Below, one piece after another: positions 1 to 6,868 of a stretch of DNA of 18,220 nt (position 1 is its first letter; each line of letters opens with the position of its first letter). The notes beneath the pieces were generated by a model, which saw only the letters and a list, made by a program, of their open reading frames with translations, was not told where the DNA came from and ran no database searches. A program made the position numbers and the translations under genes. The stretch is taken from the NCBI GenBank assembly GCA_019322475.1, contig JAHWIN010000020.1, positions 1 through 18,220 of the forward strand. Reading direction: 5' to 3'. The stretch comes from Candidatus Woesearchaeota archaeon (GTDB lineage Archaea; Nanobdellota; Nanobdellia; Woesearchaeales; JACPBV01).

Positions 1-152
1 CATGTAGCATATATTGGTTCGCGCCATCGAACAGCAAAGCTGTGAAGATGATGCCTTTCTTCCTCATTTCTTGTTCTTGCATAACCAAACTTCGGAGGTG
101 TCGGAACCGAAGGTTCTGACGTGAAAACCCTCTCACGCCCATTCATCATCAT
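1..152 (-). CDS. Possible partial CDS of unknown function, leaving the left edge
   Basis: An open minus-strand frame runs from an in-frame stop near 206 to base 1 without interruption. The first ATG is at 152, with two more ATGs directly after it; a TTG at 197 is an alternative. The visible product is hydrophilic and rich in Arg, Glu and His, with a TPPKFGYARTRNEEERHH stretch. I do not recognise a family. No ribosome-binding site precedes either start. The gene would follow the 44-residue gene on the same strand, 81 nt downstream of its stop. Two small hairpins lie in the same DNA (GAACC/GGTTC around 104-116 and CGTGA/TCACG around 120-137), so a structured RNA is a competing reading. The stop is outside the window, so the call rests only on the open frame. 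Confidence 0.35.
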   Translation of the reverse strand, partial: MMMNGRERVFTSEPSVPTPPKFGYARTRNEEERHHLHSFAVRWREPIYAT

Positions 153-233
153 CTGTTTTACTATTTCTAGAATATCACTATTTGAGAAAACCTGCAAACA
201 AAACTAAGAATTTTTCTAATCAGCCCTTCAAGC

Positions 234-368
234 CTACTGAGGAACCATCATCTGGTCTGCACTCTCCATCTTCTGCGTGCATTCCTTCTTCTTCTCCCAG
301 TAGACCCAGCAGTCCTTTCCGAACTGGTCCCATTTCAAGCATCCTTCACAGCATATTGGAGTTGCCAT
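234..368 (-). CDS. 44-residue Cys-rich small protein
   Basis: A short frame encodes a 44-residue protein beginning MATPICCEGCLKWDQFG and ending DQMMVPQ. It has five cysteines (C6, C7, C10, C20, C30); the CCxxC start plus two later cysteines suggests a small metal-binding knuckle. It also has aromatic residues (W13, F16, W21, Y23, W24) and a lysine-rich middle. The start is well supported: GTGATC at 372-377, matching the archaeal anti-Shine-Dalgarno sequence, lies 3 nt before the ATG, and a TATA box (TTTAAATATA, 391-400) lies about 27 nt upstream. No signal peptide or membrane segment is present, so it is probably cytosolic. The function is unknown; zinc binding is an inference from the cysteines. 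Confidence 0.72.
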   Translation of the reverse strand: MATPICCEGCLKWDQFGKDCWVYWEKKKECTQKMESADQMMVPQ

Positions 369-390
369 CTTGATCACTATAAATGAATCT

Positions 391-400
391 TATATTTAAA
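391..400 (-). promoter_or_regulatory. TATA box of the Cys-rich small gene
   Basis: On the minus strand this reads TTTAAATATA, about 27 nt before the ATG at 368, the usual archaeal TATA-to-start distance for a very short leader. Confidence 0.6.
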
Positions 401-464
401 CCTTTTCAAAAAAATAAAGGAAATCCAGGCCATAGCTAAGCCGCCTGGATTTTAACAGTATGGA

Positions 465-1733
465 TTAGCAGTTAAGCTCTTCACTGCCTTCATCAGACCC
501 TGCTTCTATCTCGCCGAATCCCCTTGGAGGCTGTGCTGTCTGCAGCGTATTGTCGCATTCCTCTGCTTTTTCCTTCATGCTGCAGCATATTATTGTCTTT
601 ATGTTTTCAGGAGACCTGCCGTTACTGCTGAAATCATACTCGCTTATGGCCTCTCCGTTAAGGCTGAAGCTTGGAGACCCTGCCCCTCCTTTCAATGCTA
701 TCTGTTTTGGCTGGTGTATGTTCTTCCAGTCTTCAGCATCCTTCAGCGCATAACCTTCTGCACTGTTTTCATAGCAGTCAGCTAATTTGTCAGAATCAAC
801 ATCTGCAGTCTCCTCGCATTCCACTGTCTTGCCTGTTTCAGCATAGCAGTTTATATACCCCCAGTAAGCGTCAGGCTGCTCTTCCCTTAAGCAGATATGC
901 CTAAGGTCTTCTTTATGCTCTTCTGCCCCGTGCATGGATGTCGTTGATTTGCCGTCAGCTGCAATGTTTACCAGCAGCCTTGGTATTACCTCAGCGCTGT
1001 CCCCTAGATTCTTTGCAACATAATATAATGAGTTTATGGCCTGGACACCGAATGGGCACCTCGACACATAGAATACCTCTAGTTTTGGCTTCTCTGCCTT
1101 TTCCATCCCATCACAAAGCTCTTCAGCGCTCTTTGATTCCTCTTCAGGATTCTGCTGTACAGGTATCTCGATCTTCTGGTTCAGGTCAACAGCGCTTGGG
1201 AAAAGCAGGCTTCCGTCTTTTGTAACATATGAATCATACTCTCTTCCGCCTATGTCCAGCTTTATGTTGTACAGGTTGCCTGATTCCTCTACTGCGCCTG
1301 CTGTAGCAGCAGTCCCTCCCTGCAAAAGGTTTGCATTTATATATGCTATAGCTTTGTCTGCCGCTTCCTGAGGATTCATCACATCCTTATTATCCTCTGC
1401 AGCATCATTTGAGCTTGCTCTTCCAAACCCGCTCGTAAATATAGAAATGATCAGAAGGGCAGCAAGTATCCCGCTCAATACCATCCATAAGTTTGACCTC
1501 TTCACCTTTATATGCTGTTTGTGTGCATGATGGACAGGCACCTCTTTATGCTCGGGATGATGCTCTGCCTTATGCTCAGTATGATGCGCTCCAGAACTAT
1601 GTTCTGCCTTATGTTCTGTATGATGCACAGGCTTATGCTCGCTATGATGCGCCCCGGCATCCTTCTTGAACCCTTCTTCTTTGTGTTCAGGATTATTCTC
1701 TGCTTTATGTTCAAAATGATCAGTTCCTTCCAT
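465..1733 (-). CDS. Membrane-anchored thioredoxin-fold-like protein with His-rich N-terminus
   Basis: A 422-residue protein in three parts. Residues 1-78 are a low-complexity tail with repeated EHK/HKAEHH units and 20 histidines in the first 74 residues. Residues about 82-103 form one membrane helix after a KVKR stop, so the tail should be cytosolic and the remainder outside. The outer part has a short region resembling a PepSY-like or similar small domain, then a thioredoxin-fold-like domain: beta strand, YVSRCPFGVQA with C226 at the active-site position, then a MHGAEEHKEDLRHICLREEQ helix and several later cysteines. This arrangement resembles DsbA/GILT-type proteins, but the CPFG motif lacks the second active-site Cys. 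Start choice: ATG 1733 has GGTGAT at 1737-1742, whereas the in-frame GTG at 1760 abuts its GGAGG with no spacing. A thiol-redox or metal-handling role at the cell surface is inferred. Confidence 0.75.
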   Translation of the reverse strand: MEGTDHFEHKAENNPEHKEEGFKKDAGAHHSEHKPVHHTEHKAEHSSGAHHTEHKAEHHPEHKEVPVHHAHKQHIKVKRSNLWMVLSGILAALLIISIFTSGFGRASSNDAAEDNKDVMNPQEAADKAIAYINANLLQGGTAATAGAVEESGNLYNIKLDIGGREYDSYVTKDGSLLFPSAVDLNQKIEIPVQQNPEEESKSAEELCDGMEKAEKPKLEVFYVSRCPFGVQAINSLYYVAKNLGDSAEVIPRLLVNIAADGKSTTSMHGAEEHKEDLRHICLREEQPDAYWGYINCYAETGKTVECEETADVDSDKLADCYENSAEGYALKDAEDWKNIHQPKQIALKGGAGSPSFSLNGEAISEYDFSSNGRSPENIKTIICCSMKEKAEECDNTLQTAQPPRGFGEIEAGSDEGSEELNC

Positions 1734-1825
1734 AATATCACCCTTAAAAGGAAAATCCACCCTCCTTTTTAAGCTTTATGATTAAGAAAATAGATCTTAA
1801 ACTAAATCAGCAATGATAAAATTTA

Positions 1826-1876
1826 TATTATAAAATATATAAAATAATAGAAAGTATTATAAAGTAGATATTATAA
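1826..1876. repeat. Three direct TATTATAA repeats before the RHH gene
   Basis: TATTATAA occurs at 1826-1833, 1855-1862 and 1869-1876, with offsets of 29 and 14 bp. It lies in the AT-rich divergent promoter region just upstream of a ribbon-helix-helix gene. Such proteins usually bind short iterated sites and repress their own operons, so these are candidate operators. The copy at 1855 may also act as the TATA box. The AT richness makes chance recurrence possible. Confidence 0.35.
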
Positions 1877-1895
1877 TATATTCTGATAAGAGAAA

Positions 1896-2039
1896 ATGCC
1901 GAAAAAGCCCATCTCAGCAACGATAGACGAAGACCTCATATCCTGGATAGATGAAAAGATAAAGGACGAGACCTCATTTAGGAATAAATCCCATCTTATA
2001 GAGATAGCATTAGAAAAGCTAAGGAAGGAGGGCAGATAA
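1896..2039 (+). CDS. Ribbon-helix-helix (CopG/ParD-like) DNA-binding protein
   Basis: A 47-residue protein. Residues about 4-10 (KPISATI) form the predicted DNA-contacting beta strand, followed by helix 1 (DEDLISWIDEKIKDE), a turn with SFRNKSHL and helix 2 (IEIALEKLRKEG). This is the pattern of a minimal ribbon-helix-helix dimer of the CopG/MetJ/Arc class. It is the first gene of an operon: its TAA is followed by one base and the ATG of the secretion ATPase. The GGAGGG in its last codons (2027-2032) is the ribosome-binding site of that next gene, suggesting translational coupling. No clear Shine-Dalgarno precedes its own ATG, and AT-rich TATA-like sequence lies 30-60 nt upstream. A likely role is autoregulation of the secretion operon, inferred from position. 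Confidence 0.75.
   Translation: MPKKPISATIDEDLISWIDEKIKDETSFRNKSHLIEIALEKLRKEGR
2027..2032 (+). promoter_or_regulatory. Ribosome-binding site for the secretion ATPase
   Basis: GGAGGG lies 8 nt before ATG 2041, inside the last codons of the RHH gene. It fixes the ATPase start and couples the two genes. Confidence 0.6.
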
Positions 2040-2040
2040 C

Positions 2041-4326
2041 ATGCCTCTATTCAAAAGAAAGCCGTTTTCCTATGATATAATCAGGGAAGGGGAAGAGATA
2101 ATTCTTCAGATAAACTGTGAATCCTACTCAAGGGTCCCTTCTCTTGAAGCAGACCCGATAACCATGTCTAAGACCATAGACATCCTTAATGAGGTGGGCG
2201 TCGTAACAAAGATAGTTTATTTTCAAAGGAGGAACATAGAGTATGACTATTCCCAGACATCCATCATAAAGGAGATAGGCGACCTCTACAAGAAGCTGCT
2301 GAAGCAGAAAGACAGGCTTAGCTACGCATCATTCGTCTATGACAGGTCATGCACAAAATGCGTCGATGGGTGGTATTCTGAGATGAGCAATGTAGTGTCG
2401 AATATGCTGAGGTCAGACCCTATAGGCGCTTATGTAGAGCTGAAAAGGATGTCAAGGGACGAGAACATAAAGCTTCAGAAAGCTGCTGACCAAAGATGCA
2501 GGAGCTGCGAGCTTAAATACATATCTTTGATAAACAGCATAATAAGCCTTTTGGAAAAGACACAGCTTATCTCTCTTGCTAAGCCCTATCTGGCAGGCTA
2601 TAAGATAGGCTCTCGTGCCCTTTACAGTACCATCTTCAAGCCGGTAATAAAGCCTGACTTTCTTTTTACGAAGCTGATGTCAAAATTTCCTGAGGATGGG
2701 GAAGAGCTGGATTCATATATGGTGGGAAGCACAGAGGTAACGATATTTGATGTTACAGACACGATACAGCACCTTTACCACATAAACCCTGCTGAGTTTA
2801 GGCTTAATGAGGACCAGTACGAGATCCTGGATTCTGCAAGGAAGATAATGACAGAGCACAAGCCAAAACGCTCAGAATTCGTAGACCCTGAAAGGATGAG
2901 GTCTGTCTTCTATAATATAGGCCATGACCTGATAGAGGAGCTTTCAGAGTTCAAGAAGATCAGGCTGAGCAGCAGGGATGTTGATGAGTTGACAGGCATA
3001 CTTGTAAGGTATACTGTAGGCTTCGGATTGATAGAGCTTCTTCTTAAAGACCCTAAGATACAGGACATAACGATAAACTCCCCTATGGGAGAGGTCCCTA
3101 TCTTCATAGTGCATGAGGAGTTCGGCGATTGCAGGACAAACATAATGCCGACAAAGGCAGAGGCAGATTCATGGGCCTCTAAGCTTAGGATGATCTCAGG
3201 AAGGCCCCTTGATGAGGCCAACCCGATACTTGACACAGAGCTTATAATCCCGGGAGCGCGCTCAAGGGTGGCAGCGATAACATCCCCTTTAGACCCTACA
3301 GGCCTTGCATACGCCTTTAGGAGGCATAGGGATAAGCCGTGGACCCTTCCCCTGTTCATACATAATAAGATGATAGACCCCTTAGGAGCTGGGCTTTTAA
3401 GCTTCCTTGTTGACGGCTCAAGGACAATGCTTGTCGCAGGGACAAGGTCTGCTGGAAAGACCTCCCTTCTGGGAGCTATGCTGACAGAGATAATGAGAAG
3501 CTACCGCATAATAACCATAGAGGACACGTTAGAGCTGCCCGGAGAGTCATTGAGGAAGCTGGGCTACAACATCCAGCAGATGAAGGTGGCGGCAGCCATG
3601 ACAAAAGCTACAGCAGAGGTCTCGGCAGAAGAGGGCATAAGGACAACATTAAGGATGGGTGATTCCTGCCTTATAGTGGGAGAAGTTAGAAGCTCAGAGG
3701 CAAGGTCCCTCTATGAAGCCATGCGTGTAGGCGCATTGGCCAATGTTGTTGCAGGCACCATACATGGAGACTCCCCTTATGGTGTTTTTGATCGTGTCGT
3801 AAATGACTTGGGTGTTCCAAGGACAAGCTTTAAGGCCACAGACATAGTTGTAGTGGCAAACCCGATACGCTCGGCAGATGGTATGCACAAATGGAGAAGG
3901 GTTACCCAGATTACAGAGGTAAGGAAGCACTGGGAGCAGGATCCCCTGCTTGAAAACGGCTTCTCCAACCTTATGGAATATGACAGCAAGCTTGATAAGC
4001 TGCAGCCTTCAGATGACCTGATAAACGGGGAATCAGAGATCCTTAAGTCCATAGCAGGCTCTGTCAGGGAATGGGCAGGAAACTGGGATGCAGTATGGGA
4101 CAATATAATGTTGAGGACGAGGATAAAAGAGGCCATAGCAGGCCTTGCAGGATCCCAGAAAGACATGTCTCTGCTGGAAGCTCCCTTTGTTATACAGTGC
4201 AATGAAGAATTTCATAGGATATCAGCCAGGGTCAGGGAAGAGGTAGGGGCGCTTGACTCGAAAAGGATATTCTTCGAATGGAACGAGTGGCTTAAGAGGA
4301 GCATAAAAAAGAGAAAGATAAGCTGA
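2041..4326 (+). CDS. Type II/IV secretion system ATPase (TadA/VirB11/PilB-like)
   Basis: A 761-residue hexameric-ATPase-type protein that would power assembly of a type IV pilus-like or secretion machine at the cytoplasmic face. The core shows all diagnostic boxes: Walker A GTRSAGKT (467-474, K473), an Asp-box region RIITIEDTLELPGE (489-502), Walker B CLIVGEVR with E548, and a His box GTIHGDS (572-578, H575). The N-terminal half carries two CxxC pairs (C104/C107 and C153/C156) that could bind one zinc ion; this is unlike the bare VirB11 core. A C-terminal extension of about 150 residues follows the ATPase domain. It is co-transcribed with the RHH gene upstream and the TadC-like membrane gene 6 nt downstream. 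The assembled structure (pilus, adhesin, other) cannot be told, since no prepilin gene is in the window. Confidence 0.9.
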   Translation: MPLFKRKPFSYDIIREGEEIILQINCESYSRVPSLEADPITMSKTIDILNEVGVVTKIVYFQRRNIEYDYSQTSIIKEIGDLYKKLLKQKDRLSYASFVYDRSCTKCVDGWYSEMSNVVSNMLRSDPIGAYVELKRMSRDENIKLQKAADQRCRSCELKYISLINSIISLLEKTQLISLAKPYLAGYKIGSRALYSTIFKPVIKPDFLFTKLMSKFPEDGEELDSYMVGSTEVTIFDVTDTIQHLYHINPAEFRLNEDQYEILDSARKIMTEHKPKRSEFVDPERMRSVFYNIGHDLIEELSEFKKIRLSSRDVDELTGILVRYTVGFGLIELLLKDPKIQDITINSPMGEVPIFIVHEEFGDCRTNIMPTKAEADSWASKLRMISGRPLDEANPILDTELIIPGARSRVAAITSPLDPTGLAYAFRRHRDKPWTLPLFIHNKMIDPLGAGLLSFLVDGSRTMLVAGTRSAGKTSLLGAMLTEIMRSYRIITIEDTLELPGESLRKLGYNIQQMKVAAAMTKATAEVSAEEGIRTTLRMGDSCLIVGEVRSSEARSLYEAMRVGALANVVAGTIHGDSPYGVFDRVVNDLGVPRTSFKATDIVVVANPIRSADGMHKWRRVTQITEVRKHWEQDPLLENGFSNLMEYDSKLDKLQPSDDLINGESEILKSIAGSVREWAGNWDAVWDNIMLRTRIKEAIAGLAGSQKDMSLLEAPFVIQCNEEFHRISARVREEVGALDSKRIFFEWNEWLKRSIKKRKIS

Positions 4327-4332
4327 TTCAAG

Positions 4333-6513
4333 ATGCCTGATAAGAAGGATATTAAGGGGCTGGTAGAAAAGTATAAGCAGAAGCTTGAGAAGGAGCTAGG
4401 CCCAACTGTAGATGCGGGGCTGTCTCAGGGAAAGGTTATCTCAAAAGAGTATTTGGATTTCAGGAAAGAATACCTGCCAGGCCACATTACGTTATATGAG
4501 AGATTATGCAACCTTTTTGAAAGCCTGGTCAAGATCAGCCCGGAAAAAAAGAAAGGGGAGGAGCTGCAGGAGTCGATAGGGATATGCCATCTTGATATAA
4601 CCCCTGTAGGGGCAACATCATTCGCTATGATCGCCCCAATATTATTCATGGTTATCATGTCTTTTGTGTCCTTGATATTCTTCAGGTCCTTTTTCTTTGT
4701 TCTCTTCTTCATAATCCTTGGCGTATCACTGATAAAGCCCCTTTCCAGGCTTCCTGTGTTCCTTGCAAACAATTGGCGCCTTAAGGTCTCTAACCAGATG
4801 GTCCTTTGCGTATTCTATGTAGTCACCTATATGAGGCACACCTCCAACCTTGAGCTTGCCCTCAGGTTTGCATCAGACCACATCTCCCCTCCGTTAAGCC
4901 TGGACCTTAAGAAGATAATATGGGATGTAGAGACAGAAAAATACTCCACTATAAGGGATTCCCTCGAATCATACCTCAAGACCTGGAGAAAGTGGAACCA
5001 GGAGTTCATAGAGTCCTTCCATCTTATAGAGGCATCTCTTTACGAAGGCGAGGAAAAGGTAAGGGTATCCACCCTTGATAAGTCACTGGATGTCATACTG
5101 ACAGAAACATACGAGAAGATGCTGCACTATGCCCAGAACCTCAAGAGCCCTATAACCATGCTCCACATGCTCGGAATAATCCTTCCTATCCTTGGCTTGG
5201 TTATCCTTCCTTTGGTGGTAAGCTTCCTTACAGACTTTAAGTGGTACTACATATCATTGATCTATAATATAGGCCTGCCTGTCCTTGTATTCTACATGGG
5301 AAAGACCATCCTGTCTAAGCGCCCGACAGGCTACGGGAATACAGACATAAGCGAGCTTCCAGAGTATAAGAAATACCAGGGAACAATTATAAAGGTATGG
5401 AACAGGGAGATAACCTTATCGCCGTTATACCTGAGCATAGTTGTAGCCATCCTCCTGTTTATGGTGGGGATAAGCCCTATAGTGATGCGCCCCTTTATCT
5501 CTAACGAGATCGGCCTTGGATGGGGAGGTGTTGAAGAAACATCTACATGCCAGAAGGCATTCTGCCTTCTTGATTACAGGACAAGCGAGACAGGAAAATC
5601 TACAGGTCCCTTTGGCCTTGGAGCTTCCCTTCTAAGCCTTTTCATAACATTAGCCTTCGGGTTTTCTATAGGCTACTATTACAAGCTTCGCTCCAAGAAT
5701 GTCATAAAGATAAGGAAAAAGACAGAGGAGATAGAGCAGGAGTTTGCATCAGGCCTCTTCCAGCTGGGCAACAGGCTTGGGGACGGCCTTCCTGCAGAGA
5801 CAGCGTTCGGAAAAGTTAGCAATTCTATGCAGGGGACAGTCTCAGGATCCTTTTTCCAGATAGTCTCTCTTAACATAAGGAAGCTTGGCATGGGTGTTTC
5901 AGAGGCCATATTTGATCCAAGGCATGGAGCCCTGGTAAGCTTCCCCTCCAACCTTATAGAAAGCTCTATGAAAGTCCTTATAGAGTCTGTAAAGAAAGGC
6001 CCAAGGATAGCGGCCATGGCCCTCATGAACATATCAAGATATATCCGGGAGATCCACAAGGTCAATGAGCGCCTCAAGGACCTTATGGCAGAGGTCATCT
6101 CGTCCATGAACTCCCAGATAAAGTTCCTTACCCCTGTTATAGCAGGCATAGTTATAGGCATAACCTCTATGGTAACGACAATACTTGGAAAGCTGACGCT
6201 GCAGATGGAGCAGTTAAGCACAGGAGCTGAAGGAGAAGCAGGTACAGCCCTTGCAACAGGCTTCTTCGGCCAGGGCGTCCCGACATATTTTTTCCAGATA
6301 GTCGTAGGCATATATGTAGTCCAGATAACCTACATACTGACAGTCCTGTCCAACGGCATAGAGAACGGCACAGACAAGATGAATGAAAGGTCCCTCCTTG
6401 GAAAGAACATGGTCCGCTCCACTATACTGTACTGTGTAGTTGCAGCATCCATAATGATCATCTTCAACCTGATAGCAAACAGGATAATGGCTGCAAGCCT
6501 GATGGCAGGATAG
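4333..6513 (+). CDS. TadC/PilC-like secretion platform membrane protein (T2SS F family)
   Basis: A 726-residue polytopic protein, partner of the ATPase encoded 6 nt upstream. It starts with a charged cytosolic segment, then two adjacent membrane helices (about 96-136), a cytosolic helical domain (about 150-275) with the conserved SNLELALRFASDHISPPL type segment, and helices at about 278-299, 304-326, 366-388 and 427-449. A second cytosolic helical domain follows (about 460-590, with FASGLFQLGNRLGDGLPAE), then three more helices near 595-615, 645-668 and 694-720. The two cytosolic F-domains separated by membrane pairs match archaeal TadC/FlaJ-like platforms, which anchor the motor and pass subunits across the membrane. 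Only a weak TGAT-type ribosome site precedes the ATG, so translation is probably coupled. The reading is firm for the family, open for the substrate. Confidence 0.87.
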   Translation: MPDKKDIKGLVEKYKQKLEKELGPTVDAGLSQGKVISKEYLDFRKEYLPGHITLYERLCNLFESLVKISPEKKKGEELQESIGICHLDITPVGATSFAMIAPILFMVIMSFVSLIFFRSFFFVLFFIILGVSLIKPLSRLPVFLANNWRLKVSNQMVLCVFYVVTYMRHTSNLELALRFASDHISPPLSLDLKKIIWDVETEKYSTIRDSLESYLKTWRKWNQEFIESFHLIEASLYEGEEKVRVSTLDKSLDVILTETYEKMLHYAQNLKSPITMLHMLGIILPILGLVILPLVVSFLTDFKWYYISLIYNIGLPVLVFYMGKTILSKRPTGYGNTDISELPEYKKYQGTIIKVWNREITLSPLYLSIVVAILLFMVGISPIVMRPFISNEIGLGWGGVEETSTCQKAFCLLDYRTSETGKSTGPFGLGASLLSLFITLAFGFSIGYYYKLRSKNVIKIRKKTEEIEQEFASGLFQLGNRLGDGLPAETAFGKVSNSMQGTVSGSFFQIVSLNIRKLGMGVSEAIFDPRHGALVSFPSNLIESSMKVLIESVKKGPRIAAMALMNISRYIREIHKVNERLKDLMAEVISSMNSQIKFLTPVIAGIVIGITSMVTTILGKLTLQMEQLSTGAEGEAGTALATGFFGQGVPTYFFQIVVGIYVVQITYILTVLSNGIENGTDKMNERSLLGKNMVRSTILYCVVAASIMIIFNLIANRIMAASLMAG

Positions 6514-6629
6514 CCTTAAGAAATCTATAATGATACAGTCACTTACAACATTAAGCTAAATGGAAGAAAAAATCTTAGGTTATGGTTAACCCTGATAAAT
6601 TTTAGGAATAGAAAGCACCTCGATAAGTT

Positions 6630-6635
6630 AAAAAA
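6630..6635 (-). terminator. T-run terminator after tRNA-Phe
   Basis: Six consecutive T on the minus strand directly follow the tRNA discriminator base, typical of archaeal tRNA transcription ends. No CCA is encoded. Confidence 0.55.
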
Positions 6636-6656
6636 TGGGGTCGCCGGAATTTGAAT

Positions 6657-6687
6657 CTTCCCGGAACGCACTTTCTGTTACGCCCCA
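6657..6687 (-). other. tRNA-Phe intron 5, position 52/53 (T-stem), 31 nt
   Basis: Central helix TCCC (T47-C50) pairs with GGGA. Bulges are GG^T and AG^A. Inner helix GGGGCG/CGTTCC has 6 bp including two G-T pairs. Removal restores the T-stem CCGGA/TCCGG, which the unspliced gene lacks. Confidence 0.9.
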
Positions 6688-6693
6688 CCGGGA

Positions 6694-6725
6694 TTGAGGA
6701 TAGCACACCTGACTGTTGCGCTATT
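6694..6725 (-). other. tRNA-Phe intron 4, position 46/47 (variable loop), 32 nt
   Basis: The inner helix ATAGCGCA/TGTGCTAT (8 bp, one G-T pair) closes a 9-nt loop. Central helix TAGG/CCTC has 3 of 4 pairs. Bulges are TG^A and AA^T. Removal gives a 5-nt variable loop, GTGTC, with C48 able to pair with G15. A cut one base away would give a 6-nt loop. Confidence 0.78.
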
Positions 6726-6734
6726 CACCTAGAT

Positions 6735-6786
6735 CTCTGATAATCATCGGCATTTGCCTCATCAGATCTACCCAGTCAGTCTGGTC
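6735..6786 (-). other. tRNA-Phe intron 3, canonical position 37/38, 52 nt
   Basis: Central helix CTGA (32-35) pairs with TCAG before the 3' cut. Bulges are AG^G and AG^A. The intron interior forms a CCAG/CTGG hairpin and a GGC/GCC hairpin rather than one continuous inner helix. An alternative AGATCT/AGATCT pairing reaches into the 3' exon and would compete with the splicing fold. Confidence 0.88.
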
Positions 6787-6793
6787 CTTCAGT

Positions 6794-6814
6794 TTCACCT
6801 TGCATGAAAGCAAG
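6794..6814 (-). other. tRNA-Phe intron 2, position 30/31 (anticodon stem), 21 nt
   Basis: Central helix CACT/GGTG (one T-G pair) uses C25-T28 of the tRNA. Bulges are AG^C and AA^A. Inner helix TTGC/GCAA closes a TTTCAT loop. Removal joins CTAG to A31 and completes the 5' anticodon stem. Confidence 0.88.
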
Positions 6815-6841
6815 CTAGTGCTCTCCCAGGCTGAGCTACGA

Positions 6842-6868
6842 TTATGGTCTTAGGAAATCTCCCAAGAT
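6842..6868 (-). other. tRNA-Phe intron 1, position 4/5 (acceptor stem), 27 nt
   Basis: The BHB is complete. Central helix ATGG (the last two leader bases plus G1-G2) pairs with CCAT near the intron end. Bulges are GG^A and AA^T. The inner helix TCTTGGGA/TCCTAAGA has 8 bp including one G-T pair, with a GATT loop. Because the motif uses leader bases, excision should precede 5' trimming. Confidence 0.88.

Noticed and set aside
182..373. A 63-residue plus-strand frame rich in Ser and Pro
   Set aside because: It lies antisense to the Cys-rich small gene, which has a promoter and ribosome site; the Ser/Pro richness is a shadow effect.
1734..1760. GTG at 1760 as start of the His-rich membrane protein
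   Set aside because: Its GGAGG abuts the GTG with no spacing, while ATG 1733 has GGTGAT at a 3-nt distance.
6514..6629. A small gene between the TadC-like gene and tRNA-Phe
   Set aside because: Only very short frames (about 9 codons) and no promoter or ribosome site were seen.
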